From a bacterium (GTDB lineage: Bacteria > Desulfobacterota > JAPLJL01), in assembly GCA_028713675.1 (NCBI GenBank), contig JAQTNV010000008.1, positions 1 to 42,784 of the forward strand: a stretch of 42,784 nucleotides of DNA, written 5' to 3'. A program made the position numbers and the translations under genes. The notes below the pieces were generated by a model. The model saw nothing but the letters and a program-made list of their open reading frames with translations, was not told where the DNA came from and did no database searches. Position 1 is the first letter of the stretch. Every line of letters starts with the position of its first letter. This document shows, one piece after another, positions 16,309-24,275 of this stretch.

Positions 16309-18276
16309 ATGGCAGGGCGAAAAATAACATCCCGTTTGCTTCTGGGGGTCCTCTGGACTCAATTGACGATCCTGACTTTGATCCTGGGAAATTGCAAATC
16401 CAGCCCGGCACCGGTGGAGGTTATTTTCGATCCCCGCACGCAGCATCTTCCTTTCCCGTCCGATCTCATTCATACGGCTTACGGTTTGGGATTTACCGAG
16501 CCAGTTATCCCCTGGTTGAGCCCGGAACAGGAAATCAGGGTCAACCGGGTGCTTCCCGGCTTCGATCTGGCCCTGGCCGATCTGCACGGGTTTTCCCCGA
16601 ATGGTCCCATCCTTGTGCAGTTCTCCGACTGGATTGACTGTTCTTACCTTCCGGCCACGCCCTCGGCCTCCATTGAGGACGGCAGTCCGGTAATTCTTCT
16701 CAATTTTGACCGCGAAAATGACCGGATCGGGCGGAAGTCTCCTTTCCGCTGGAAATTCGACTGGGAAAATAATGTCCTGGTTATCCAGCCCTGGATCCCG
16801 CTGGAGCCCGGGACAAAATATCTGTTGGTAATCACCGATGGGCTCAGGGACACCAGGGGAAACGCGGTCCAACCGTCAACTTTTTTCCGTTTAATGAAAG
16901 CCGATTACATTTTGAACACCGCTGCCCTGGAAAAAAGCCGGAGTAACTACTCCGCAATTTTTACCGATCTCAATCAGATTCTCGGGCTGTCCCGGGAATC
17001 CGTAAGCCTCGCGGTGGAATTCACCACCTCGGCCTCCATCTCGAGCCCGCTGCAGGGTCTGATTAATGACACCCGCCTCCGGGCCCTTCCTGTTCTGGAA
17101 AATATTCAATTCTCCCCGTCTCCGGCCGGAGCCCTTTCCTACCGGGGCGAGCTTCTGCTCCCGGACTATCTCGACTGGAAGGGGCACCTGCTCCCGGCAA
17201 ACCCCGATACCGCCCATTACCCGAAGCTGCTCTCGGGGTACCGGGTGAATTTTGTCCTTACCTTCCCCTCCCCCGGGTTGATCAACCTCCCCGGCGGAAT
17301 TACCGGTTCCGTCTCCCCGCCTTTTCCCCTGGTAATCGTGCAGCCGGGATGGTCGGACGCCGACTCCTCCCTGGATGGGCTCACGGATGTGCTCGCCCGC
17401 AACGGGGTGGCCACCCTGATGGTCAAATCCATTTTTCCCGACCCGGAACATTCCTATCCCGCCGGCGCCTCGGCCGGTTCCGTCCCGCTCTGGAGAAAAC
17501 TGCCCGGCTGGAATCCGGAGGCGCTATCTTTCGACCCGCTCAGGTTCCGGGACTTTATCCTGCAGTCAGCCGCCGCTCTTTCCGTCGTGCTGCAAACCCT
17601 GCCCGGAATCAGCGGACTGGACCTGTATCCCCGGGGGGCCACTTCCGCCGGGGATGGAATCCCCGACCTCGACCTCGCCCGCCTCGGGTTCTTCGGCGAA
17701 CTTTTCGGGGCGACTGCCGGTTTGCTGGCCCTTTCCCAGCAGACCGAGATCCTGATCGGGGGCTTCCGGCGGCCGGGAGGCGGCTGGGCCGGTACCCTTT
17801 TCGACAATCCTTCCTGGTCGCCGGATTTAACCGCCTACCTCCAGCAACAGGGTTTCTCGCGGCTCGACCTCGACCTTTTCCCGGCCCTGCTCAACCTCCT
17901 CTGGGACCCCTCTGATTGCATCTATTTCCCTCCCTCTTATTTATCCGAAGAAACCGGCGGGGCGGGCCTGCATCATGTCCTGATGCAGGTCGTCGTGCCC
18001 GACCTTCTGGTCCCGGCCTCCGCCAGCTTCTCCGTCGGCCGGGCCTACGGGATCCCTCTGCTCCTGCCCCTGATCAGCACCGAAGTCGGAATGGAAACGC
18101 AGGAAAGCCCGGCGCGGGAAAACATCCTGAGTTTATATTCGGGTGGAATATTTGAATTTCCCGGGTCGGAACCGCTTCACGGCGAGGCCGGAGACTCCCG
18201 GGCCGACCGACAGGCCGCCCAGTTCTTCAGCTCATTCTTCTATTCCGGACGGGCGGTGATCATCAATCCTAATTAA
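16309..18276 (+). CDS. Lipase-like exported protein (virulence-lipase N-terminal type), nucleophile replaced
   Basis: Exported protein of about 655 residues. A signal-peptide-like start (basic RKITSR, hydrophobic run, GNCKSS) suggests a lipoprotein, though Asn before the Cys is atypical. The N-terminal 230 residues follow the pattern of bacterial virulence-factor lipase N-terminal domains: FPSDLIHTAYGL, DLALADLHGFSPNGPILVQFS, IQPWIPLEPGTKYLLVITDGL and GNAVQPSTFFRLM. The C-terminal half reads as an alpha/beta-hydrolase (PLVIVQPGWSDADSS, DLDLARLGFFGELFGATAGL). Where lipases have GxSxG, this has Gly463-Glu-Leu-Phe-Gly467, with no serine, so hydrolysis is doubtful. A TTG start 14 codons upstream is possible. 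Family assignment is by pattern only. Confidence 0.6.
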   Translation: MAGRKITSRLLLGVLWTQLTILTLILGNCKSSPAPVEVIFDPRTQHLPFPSDLIHTAYGLGFTEPVIPWLSPEQEIRVNRVLPGFDLALADLHGFSPNGPILVQFSDWIDCSYLPATPSASIEDGSPVILLNFDRENDRIGRKSPFRWKFDWENNVLVIQPWIPLEPGTKYLLVITDGLRDTRGNAVQPSTFFRLMKADYILNTAALEKSRSNYSAIFTDLNQILGLSRESVSLAVEFTTSASISSPLQGLINDTRLRALPVLENIQFSPSPAGALSYRGELLLPDYLDWKGHLLPANPDTAHYPKLLSGYRVNFVLTFPSPGLINLPGGITGSVSPPFPLVIVQPGWSDADSSLDGLTDVLARNGVATLMVKSIFPDPEHSYPAGASAGSVPLWRKLPGWNPEALSFDPLRFRDFILQSAAALSVVLQTLPGISGLDLYPRGATSAGDGIPDLDLARLGFFGELFGATAGLLALSQQTEILIGGFRRPGGGWAGTLFDNPSWSPDLTAYLQQQGFSRLDLDLFPALLNLLWDPSDCIYFPPSYLSEETGGAGLHHVLMQVVVPDLLVPASASFSVGRAYGIPLLLPLISTEVGMETQESPARENILSLYSGGIFEFPGSEPLHGEAGDSRADRQAAQFFSSFFYSGRAVIINPN

Positions 18277-18304
18277 CGTGAAACGTAAGGCGTGAGGCGC
18301 AAGG
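18277..18304. repeat. Four-unit degenerate heptamer array after a stop codon
   Basis: Four 7-base units CGTGAAA, CGTAAGG, CGTGAGG, CGCAAGG start on the base directly after the TAA of the lipase-like gene. Same periodicity as the arrays at 1540-1602 and 19646-19713, but a different unit sequence. Confidence 0.7.
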
Positions 18305-18606
18305 GGTTGGCAATCAAAAACAGATATCAGGTGTTGGCTTTTAAGAAAGCCCGGGGGGTTGGTCCTCGCGACACAAATTTCTTTTTTCCAGGATATCGAT
18401 AAACTCGACAGCTCTTGATAATTGGATCCAACGAAGGCGAGGCTTAGCGAGCCCGCCGCCCGGGATTACGTGATCGAACGCATTATTTGGGGAGCGAGAC
18501 CAACCCCCCAAAAAAGAAAAAAAGCTTCGATCTGATCTACGGCTTGTCCTGAATGGCTTGTCTTGAGCAAAACCGGAAGATGCGACCGCAACCGGTTCAG
18601 GAAATC
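18305..18606. other. Gene-free stretch with long inverted repeat and repeat debris
   Basis: No supported gene. It holds the inverted repeat described at 18353-18509 and, from about 18540 to 18600, a degenerate direct repeat (GGCTTGTCCTGAATGGCTTG) resembling common intergenic repeat debris. A T-rich tract (minus strand, around 18507-18524) might serve as transcription end for uxs, but no convincing terminator stem precedes it. No tRNA recognised. Confidence 0.6.
18353..18509. repeat. 157-bp element bounded by 12-bp perfect inverted repeats
   Basis: GGGGGGTTGGTC at 18353-18364 is matched by GACCAACCCCCC at 18498-18509. The pairing extends inward (CTCGC against GCGAG) with one bulged base, giving arms of about 16 bases. 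The interior has no gene. Size and terminal repeats resemble a miniature inverted-repeat element, but no clear target duplication was seen. Confidence 0.5.
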
Positions 18607-19617
18607 TTATTTATTCCGGATTCCTGATTTCCGTCCGCTGGATCCTGATTTTGCTTCCTGGGCAAATTGCTCGGAGAAATAGCTGATCGTCCGCTTCAAC
18701 CCCTCCTCGGCCGAAACCACCGGCTTCCAGCCCAGGAGTTTTTTCGCCCGGGAGATATCCGGTTTTCTGACCCGGGGATCGTCTTCCGGCAAAGGTTTGA
18801 ATACGATTCTTTCCCCCGCCTTTCCTTTTCCCGGGATCATTTTTATCGTCCGCCGGGCCAGTTCCAGAAGCGTCATTTCCTCCGGGTTGCCCAGGTTAAC
18901 CGGTTCCTCTATGCCCGGTTTCTCCGAGGTCAGCAGGCGGAAGATGCCTTCCACCAGGTCGGTGACAAAGCAGAAAGACCTGGTCTGCATCCCATTTCCA
19001 TAAACCGTGAGCTTTTGTCCCCGGAGGGCCTGGTTGATGAAATTGGGGACCGCCCGTCCGTCCCGCAATCTCATCCGGGGCCCATAGGTATTGAAAATCC
19101 GGGCAATCCGGGTCTCCACCCCGTGGTAGCGATGGTAGGCCATGGTCAAAGCCTCGGCGAACCGCTTGGCTTCGTCATAAACCCCGCGGGGCCCGATCGG
19201 GTTCACATTGCCCCAGTAGGATTCTTTCTGGGGGTGCTCCAGCGGGTCGCCGTAAACCTCGGAAGTGGAAGCCAGGAGCAATCTGGCATTTTTTTCCTTG
19301 GCCAGGCCCAGGACCTTGTGGGTGCCCAGGGCCCCGACTTTCAGGGTCTGGATCGGAAGCTCCAGGTAATCGATGGGGCTGGCCGGGGAAGCGAAGTGCA
19401 GGATGTAATCCAGCCGCCCGGGGACATGGATGTAATTGGTCACATCGTGTTTCAGGAAGACAAAACCCGGCCGGCCGAACAGGTGCTCGATGTTTTTGAC
19501 ATTGCCGGTCAGAAGATTATCCAGGACCATCACCTCGAAACCCCGGGAATGAAATAGATCGCAAAGCCAGGAGCCGATGAAACCCGCCCCGCCGGTAATC
19601 AAGACCGTTTTTTTCAT
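18607..19617 (-). CDS. uxs: UDP-glucuronate decarboxylase (UDP-xylose synthase)
   Basis: Short-chain dehydrogenase-fold enzyme converting UDP-glucuronate to UDP-xylose with tightly bound NAD. 336 residues. Seen: NAD-binding TGGAGFIG (8-15), [11 protein letters not shown], catalytic Ser119 in [10 protein letters not shown], Tyr147 and Lys151 in [17 protein letters not shown], and [19 protein letters not shown] and the YDEAKR form are characteristic of UDP-xylose synthase-type decarboxylases rather than 4-epimerases. GGAGAG precedes the ATG. The upstream neighbour is ugd, which makes its substrate. UDP-xylose would feed surface glycans, in line with the glycosyltransferase-like genes nearby. 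Confidence 0.88.
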   Translation of the reverse strand: MKKTVLITGGAGFIGSWLCDLFHSRGFEVMVLDNLLTGNVKNIEHLFGRPGFVFLKHDVTNYIHVPGRLDYILHFASPASPIDYLELPIQTLKVGALGTHKVLGLAKEKNARLLLASTSEVYGDPLEHPQKESYWGNVNPIGPRGVYDEAKRFAEALTMAYHRYHGVETRIARIFNTYGPRMRLRDGRAVPNFINQALRGQKLTVYGNGMQTRSFCFVTDLVEGIFRLLTSEKPGIEEPVNLGNPEEMTLLELARRTIKMIPGKGKAGERIVFKPLPEDDPRVRKPDISRAKKLLGWKPVVSAEEGLKRTISYFSEQFAQEAKSGSSGRKSGIRNK

Positions 19618-19645
19618 GATCTCTCCTTAAATGCTACAAGCTTTC

Positions 19646-19713
19646 AGGTGATAGGTGATGGGTCATAGGTGATGGGTTTTTACCCATAACCTAAAACCTA
19701 TGACCTATGACCT
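19646..19713 (-). repeat. Heptamer array folded as a 32-bp imperfect hairpin, possible terminator
   Basis: Ten 7-base units in register (AGGTGAT, AGGTGAT, GGGTCAT, AGGTGAT, GGGTTTT, TACCCAT, AACCTAA, AACCTAT, GACCTAT, GACCTGA) make two inverted halves, 19646-19677 and 19682-19713, around TTTT. About 25 of 32 positions can pair. It lies 9 bases after the ugd stop and 28 bases before uxs, so it is transcribed between them and may stabilise the ugd 3' end or attenuate read-through. Confidence 0.75.
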
Positions 19714-19722
19714 GATTTTACG

Positions 19723-21024
19723 TCAGCTTCTTCCCATCCCGTAATAAGCGAATCCCAATTCCCGGAGAATTTTCGCGTCATAGATATTGCGGCCGTCAAA
19801 AATGACCGGGGATTTGAGGGCCTCCCTGATCCTTTCGAAATTCGGGTGCCGGAACTCCCCCCATTCCGTGACCAGGACCAGGGCATCCGCGCCCTGGACC
19901 GCCTGGTAGGGGCCCTCGGTGATCTCGATTTTCGACCCGAATATTTTCCGGGCCCCGTCCCGCGCCTCCGGGTCATAAGCCCTGACCCTGGCTCCCCTCT
20001 GCAGCAACCCGGAGATAATGGCAATCGCCGGGGACTCGCGCAGGTCATCGGTGTTCGGTTTGAAAGCCAGGCCCCAGACCGCGAAGGTCTTCCCCGCCAG
20101 TTCCGGCCCGAAGTGCCGGGTGATCTTCTGCAGCATTATTTCCCGCTGTTTCTGGTTGACCTCCTCCACCGCCTTTAATATTTTCATCTCCATCCGGACA
20201 TCCTGGGCGAATTGAAAGATGGCCCGGACATCCTTGGGGAAACAGGAGCCGCCGTATCCCACCCCCGGGAAAAGAAACTGATGGCCGATCCGCCGGTCGA
20301 ATCCCATCCCCCTCCTGACCTCGTCCACGTCCGCCTGCAGCAGGTCGCAAAGGTTGGCGACCTCGTTGATGAAGGAAATCCGGGTGGCCAGAAACGCGTT
20401 GCTGGCGTATTTGACCATCTCCGCGCTTCTCCGTTTCACCACCAGGATCGGCCTTTCCGTCCGGACAAACGGGGCGTAAATCTGGCGCATGAGGTCGGCG
20501 GCCCGGGCGTTCTCGGTCCCGATCACCACCCGGTCCGGCTTGAGAAAGTCCTCGACCGCCGCGCCTTCCTTCAGAAACTCCGGGTTGCTGACCACCTCAA
20601 TCTGCTGGGAGGAGGCTTCGCGCATGATTTTTTCCAGCTCGTCGCCCGTGCCCACCGGGACAGTGCTTTTCACGATCACCACCTTGGGGCCGTTGGCGGC
20701 CCGGGCGATCTCCCGGGCCACCGCGAAAAGATTCCGCAGGTCGGCCCGCCCCCCCTCGCCCTCCGGGGTTCCGACCGCGATGAAAATCGCGCCGGCGAAG
20801 TGAACCATTTCTTTCAGATCGGTGGTAAATCGCAGGCGCCCTTCCCGGATTCCGCGTTCCAGGAGGTCCTTCAGCCCCGGTTCATAAATGGGCATCTCCC
20901 CCCGGGAAAGCCGGCGGACCCGCTCGGCGTCAATATCCACCCCCAGCACATCGTTGCCCCCGTCAGCCAGGCAGGTGCCCGCTACCAGCCCGACGTATCC
21001 GAGACCCGCAACCCCGATGTTCAT
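19723..21024 (-). CDS. ugd: UDP-glucose 6-dehydrogenase
   Basis: Oxidises UDP-glucose to UDP-glucuronate with two NAD+. 433 residues. Seen: Rossmann GLGYVGLVAGTCLA near the N-terminus, GEMPIYEPGL, VKSTVPVGTG, SNPEFLKEG, Lys205 in EMVKYASNAFLA, the catalytic Cys261 in GVGYGGSCFPKD, and the C-terminal AFKPNTDDLRESPA. GGAGAGG precedes the ATG. With the downstream uxs it forms a two-step route to UDP-xylose. The 249-base upstream gap to folC holds a mobile-like element and no clear promoter. Confidence 0.95.
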   Translation of the reverse strand: MNIGVAGLGYVGLVAGTCLADGGNDVLGVDIDAERVRRLSRGEMPIYEPGLKDLLERGIREGRLRFTTDLKEMVHFAGAIFIAVGTPEGEGGRADLRNLFAVAREIARAANGPKVVIVKSTVPVGTGDELEKIMREASSQQIEVVSNPEFLKEGAAVEDFLKPDRVVIGTENARAADLMRQIYAPFVRTERPILVVKRRSAEMVKYASNAFLATRISFINEVANLCDLLQADVDEVRRGMGFDRRIGHQFLFPGVGYGGSCFPKDVRAIFQFAQDVRMEMKILKAVEEVNQKQREIMLQKITRHFGPELAGKTFAVWGLAFKPNTDDLRESPAIAIISGLLQRGARVRAYDPEARDGARKIFGSKIEITEGPYQAVQGADALVLVTEWGEFRHPNFERIREALKSPVIFDGRNIYDAKILRELGFAYYGMGRS

Positions 21025-21081
21025 TTTTATCCTCTCCTTTTATAACCCGGCTGTCCCTAACTTACTGAATTGATCGGGAAG

Positions 21082-21240
21082 GGTTAATGGACAGGCCGAA
21101 GCGAACTAAAACATCTTTTCCAGATTCTCCATTTTCGATCGAATGAAACAATCGTATGCTAACGGCCAGCCCTTGCGGGGCGGCCGGTGATATTATCGGT
21201 AAAACCAAATTGTTTTAGAAGCAAGGCCTGTCCATTAACC
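21082..21240. mobile_element. 159-bp MITE-like element with 16-bp perfect terminal inverted repeats
   Basis: GGTTAATGGACAGGCC at 21082-21097 is exactly inverted at 21225-21240. Weaker pairing continues inward (CTAAAACA against TGTTTTAG), giving arms of about 34 bases. A GC-rich hairpin lies in the middle (21160-21185). No coding capacity. Near-copies of a short GGGAA(A)G flank both ends, too weak to call a target duplication. A miniature transposable element mobilised by an unlinked transposase is the simplest reading. Confidence 0.6.
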
Positions 21241-21273
21241 TGGGAAAGACAACACATTTCTATCTGATCTAAT

Positions 21274-22599
21274 TTAGTTTATTTCCACATAACCGGGCAA
21301 ATCCAAGGCCCGGAGGGCTTCCCCGACCAGGTAAAGCGAACCGGTCACCAAAAGATACTCTTCCTGGCCGCACCCTTCCCGGGCCAGGTCCAGGGCCGCC
21401 TCCATCCCGGAGGCTTTTCCCAGTTCCAGATCCGCGCTCCGGCGCCGGATTATCTTTTCCAGTTCCGCCGGCGGAAAAGCTCTTTTTCCGCCCAGGTCCA
21501 CTAAAATCACCCGGGAGGCCAGCGGCAGGATCTCTTCCAGGATCTTATCCACTTCCTTGTCCCGCATGGCGGTGAAGACCAGCCGGGCCTTCCGGCCGGG
21601 AAAGGCATTTTTCAACTCCTCGGAAAGCACCCGCGCCGCGCCGGGATTATGCGCGCCATCCAGGACGATCGTCCGCCCTTCCCTTTCAATTCTCTGCATC
21701 CGGCCGGGGATCCGGAAGCCCTCCAGGCCGGCCCGGATCTCCTCCTCCCGCGGAGAAAAATCCAGGCACCCCGCCAGGATTTCGAAAGCCGCCAGCGCCA
21801 GAGCGGCGTTTCGGATCTGATAATCTCCCGGGCCGGGCAGGGTCAGGCCCCTGATCATCGAACCGGGGCCCCGGTAGTCAAATCCGGCTCCGGTCCGCTC
21901 GACGGCGAAATCCCGCCCCAATGATAGCACCCGGGCCCCCTTCCCGGCGGCCATCCGTCTGATCTCCGCCAGGGCGTCGCCTTCGGCCCCGGTGATGACG
22001 GTCCTTCCCTCCCGGATGATCCCGGCTTTTTCCCCGGCGATCTCCCGCTCCGAAGCCCCCAGCCATTCGGTATGTTCCCGGGAAATGTTCGTGATGATCG
22101 AGGCGAGCGGATTCAGCACGTTGGTCGCGTCCAGCCGTCCGCCCAGGCCGACCTCGGCCACCGCCAGCTCCACCTGCCCCTCCCGGAAACGGTCGAAGGC
22201 GATGGCGGTGATAAACTCGAAAAATGTCCAGCGGTCCCGCTCCGAATCCGTCTTTTCGCCGATTAAAAGCCTGCGGGCCGTGTCCCGGATCCCTTCCCGG
22301 GAAACCGGCCGGCCCCCGACCAGGATCCTTTCTTCCAGGTTGACCAGGTGGGGAGAAAGGTAAAGCCCCAGGCGGAACGGTTTTCCGTTTTTACCCGCGA
22401 CCCGGCTCAAAAGACTGGCCAGGATCACCGCCGTGGAACCCTTCCCGTTGGTTCCTCCCACCAGGACCGAGCGGAAAGCGTCCTCCGGGCGGTGAAGTTT
22501 TTCCAGAAGCTCGCGAATCCGCTCGAGCCCCGGCTTCATTCCCAGGTACTCGGAGCGGGAAAGCGAAAGCAGAAAATCAACCGGATCTTCCGGAATCAT
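21274..22599 (-). CDS. folC: Folylpolyglutamate synthase / dihydrofolate synthase
   Basis: Mur-ligase-like enzyme that adds glutamate to dihydropteroate and/or folates using ATP. 441 residues. Seen: LGMKPGLERIRELLEKL, P-loop VGGTNGKGST (47-56), LYLSPHLVNLEERILVGG, the GLGGRLDATNVL motif, ITNISREHTEWLG, and DGAHNPGAARVL in the C-terminal domain. The N-terminus is direct and no better start exists. It shares no obvious pathway with ugd. accD, its frequent neighbour elsewhere, is not here. Confidence 0.95.
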   Translation of the reverse strand: MIPEDPVDFLLSLSRSEYLGMKPGLERIRELLEKLHRPEDAFRSVLVGGTNGKGSTAVILASLLSRVAGKNGKPFRLGLYLSPHLVNLEERILVGGRPVSREGIRDTARRLLIGEKTDSERDRWTFFEFITAIAFDRFREGQVELAVAEVGLGGRLDATNVLNPLASIITNISREHTEWLGASEREIAGEKAGIIREGRTVITGAEGDALAEIRRMAAGKGARVLSLGRDFAVERTGAGFDYRGPGSMIRGLTLPGPGDYQIRNAALALAAFEILAGCLDFSPREEEIRAGLEGFRIPGRMQRIEREGRTIVLDGAHNPGAARVLSEELKNAFPGRKARLVFTAMRDKEVDKILEEILPLASRVILVDLGGKRAFPPAELEKIIRRRSADLELGKASGMEAALDLAREGCGQEEYLLVTGSLYLVGEALRALDLPGYVEIN

Positions 22600-22633
22600 T
22601 TTTTTATCCTAGCCAATTCGATTCGAGGAGTCT

Positions 22634-22681
22634 AACCTGCCGCCAAACTGGCGGGATGTTTGGCGGGATATCCGGCAGGTT
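22634..22681. repeat. REP-like nested hairpin
   Basis: AACCTGCCG (22634-22642) pairs with CGGCAGGTT (22673-22681), and inside it CCGCCAAAC (22640-22648) pairs with GTTTGGCGG (22658-22666). The nested palindrome lies just upstream of folC, between it and the defence region, and resembles repetitive extragenic palindromes. Confidence 0.55.
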
Positions 22682-22738
22682 CGGAATATGTCTCCACATT
22701 AGTGGGTGAACCCCATTTTCGTTGGTCTTGAAAACGCC

Positions 22739-22773
22739 ACTTTTCAACTTATCACCAGCGTGTCCCCCAAGAC
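22739..22773. repeat. Left copy of a direct repeat flanking the two HEPN-like genes
   Basis: The sequence CTTTTCAACTTATCACCAGC and its surroundings recur in the same orientation at 24244-24275 with about 80% identity over 32 bases. The reverse complement, with the GATAAGTTGAAAAGTGGC core, recalls the ends of IS21-type insertion sequences, but no transposase is nearby. Confidence 0.5.
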
Positions 22774-22857
22774 CACCTGTCTTTTACCTCTGACCTTTCT
22801 GAAATGAACACCCGCGGGCAAAATATAAGACGCGACCCCGGATCTGTTATGGAAGTT

Positions 22858-23460
22858 TTAACACCCTGGTAAGTCGCAAGAAAATTTATGGTCGAACAAT
22901 ATCGATGAATTATTTGTTTGCCCACAGATTAAGACTTTTAAATGATTGTTTGAATCAGTTAGAGCCCTTTTTTGAAACCCAAACTTTGGATCGTCGCTAG
23001 AAAATATGCTATTTAACCATGTCTTCTTCCACTCATCTTCTGTGAGTTTGATCCGAGGCCGAATGAATGCCACGATCTCGTCTAAAGGAAAAATACAGGA
23101 GTCGATGCTAAACCAGATCATGCTCTTTTCATCTGGCAATTTTAAATCCGTGGGATATCTTATAAAGTCAAAATATCTCTGAAAATATTTGACTCTTCTA
23201 ACAAAATCAGGTACCGAAAAATCTTGGTTATATTTGATACAAGATTCAAGCAGATTCTCTAAATCGTGACCCCATACTGTTTTGTTTTTCCCAACAGGTT
23301 CACCTCGAGACACAAGAAATGCTTTTAGATATAACTCTATTGTTCGATGACTGCTGACAGGGGCATCTAATAAAAAACCGGTAAACCAGATCAGCCTAGT
23401 AATTAAATAATTACGATCTGCATAAGATACCCACGCTTCTGGCAAATCTGCACCAAACAT
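22858..23460 (-). CDS. HEPN-like domain protein in the defence region
   Basis: 200 residues, not assignable to a named family. The segment around 38-72 (HRTIELYLKAFLV, then VWGHDLENLLESC) matches the pattern of HEPN helices, in which a conserved E-x-x-L-K is followed by H-D-L. HEPN proteins are small helical nucleic-acid-binding or RNase domains common in toxin and defence loci. The canonical R-x4-6-H RNase motif is not obvious, so it may be structural or regulatory. GGAG lies about 10 bases before the ATG. Base composition is more AT-rich than the flanking housekeeping genes. It follows the second HEPN-like gene after 48 bases. Confidence 0.5.
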   Translation of the reverse strand: MFGADLPEAWVSYADRNYLITRLIWFTGFLLDAPVSSHRTIELYLKAFLVSRGEPVGKNKTVWGHDLENLLESCIKYNQDFSVPDFVRRVKYFQRYFDFIRYPTDLKLPDEKSMIWFSIDSCIFPLDEIVAFIRPRIKLTEDEWKKTWLNSIFSSDDPKFGFQKRALTDSNNHLKVLICGQTNNSSILFDHKFSCDLPGC

Positions 23461-23508
23461 ATTTGCCTGCTCCGTTAATTCGTTTAGGAAAAATATTCGA
23501 CTAAGTAA

Positions 23509-24171
23509 TTAGGTCTTTACGAAGTATTCAAAAAGACGCTGTAAGACGCGCCCGGCTGCTTGCTCTTCATCTTGCAAGTGAGTCCACTGTGGTTTCCCGG
23601 TGAACGCTCGAATCATTGAGAACTTGTGTAGCTCGGATGTTCGAAATTGTTCATTAAACTTTAGCAATAGCTCAGCATCACCGTCTATCAGGATGGCCTG
23701 ACCTGTCTCAAGCTGTACTCTCTCGATAATCTTTTTCCACTTCCCCCTCTTATGATTCGATGGCTTGCGCTCCATTACCAGCCATAAGAGGTCGAGAACT
23801 TGCTCAATGAGTACCGAGAGCAAGTAGACACGATAGTGGATCTCGCGAAGCAGAGAGATTGTCTTTGGATTCAACTTTTCGATCTCATTGTTTCCGACGA
23901 TTTCCGTTACGCCCCGATAGAAGTGCTGCATCACTGTCAGCAAGTAGGCGAAATGAAGTTTGATATCGATCAGCTTCTCTCCGACCGATGCAGACAGTTG
24001 CTTGTCATCGAGCTTCGTATCAAGGGCGGTATGCAAACGCACAATAGAAAACTTGTATAGCGGCCACTCTGCGAGAAACGACTTGTCCCGCGTTGCCACT
24101 ATGGTGGGGGGTAAGCAGGAGAGGAAGTACTCCTCAATCTTTTTTTCGAAGACGCTAAGTCGCTCAGTCAT
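23509..24171 (-). CDS. Helical protein with R-x4-H motif, possible HEPN ribonuclease
   Basis: 220 residues, not recognised with confidence. Predominantly helical. Near the C-terminus FRTSELHKFSMIRAFTG carries Arg177-x4-His182, the spacing of the HEPN RNase active site (R-x4-6-H), at the end of a helical bundle as in HEPN toxins. The midsection has two amphipathic helices (EIHYRVYLLSVLIEQVLDLLW). A weak ribosome-binding site (AAGA) precedes the ATG. It lies between the TIR-like gene and the other HEPN-like gene, and the 32-base direct repeat separates it from the former. A defence role is inferred from context and motif only. Confidence 0.45.
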   Translation of the reverse strand: MTERLSVFEKKIEEYFLSCLPPTIVATRDKSFLAEWPLYKFSIVRLHTALDTKLDDKQLSASVGEKLIDIKLHFAYLLTVMQHFYRGVTEIVGNNEIEKLNPKTISLLREIHYRVYLLSVLIEQVLDLLWLVMERKPSNHKRGKWKKIIERVQLETGQAILIDGDAELLLKFNEQFRTSELHKFSMIRAFTGKPQWTHLQDEEQAAGRVLQRLFEYFVKT

Positions 24172-24243
24172 GATCTATCTTGCAGGCACGAAAAATTTAG
24201 GCATGAATCTAAGATATGAATTTTTATGGTTTGGGAGAACCCA

Positions 24244-24275
24244 ACTTTCAACTTATCACTAGCGTCATCTAAGAC
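24244..24275. repeat. Right copy of the direct repeat flanking the two HEPN-like genes
   Basis: Second copy of the repeat at 22739-22773, same orientation, reading CAACTTATCACTAGCGT in the core. It overlaps the stop codon of the TIR-like gene. The two copies bracket exactly the two HEPN-like genes. Confidence 0.5.
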
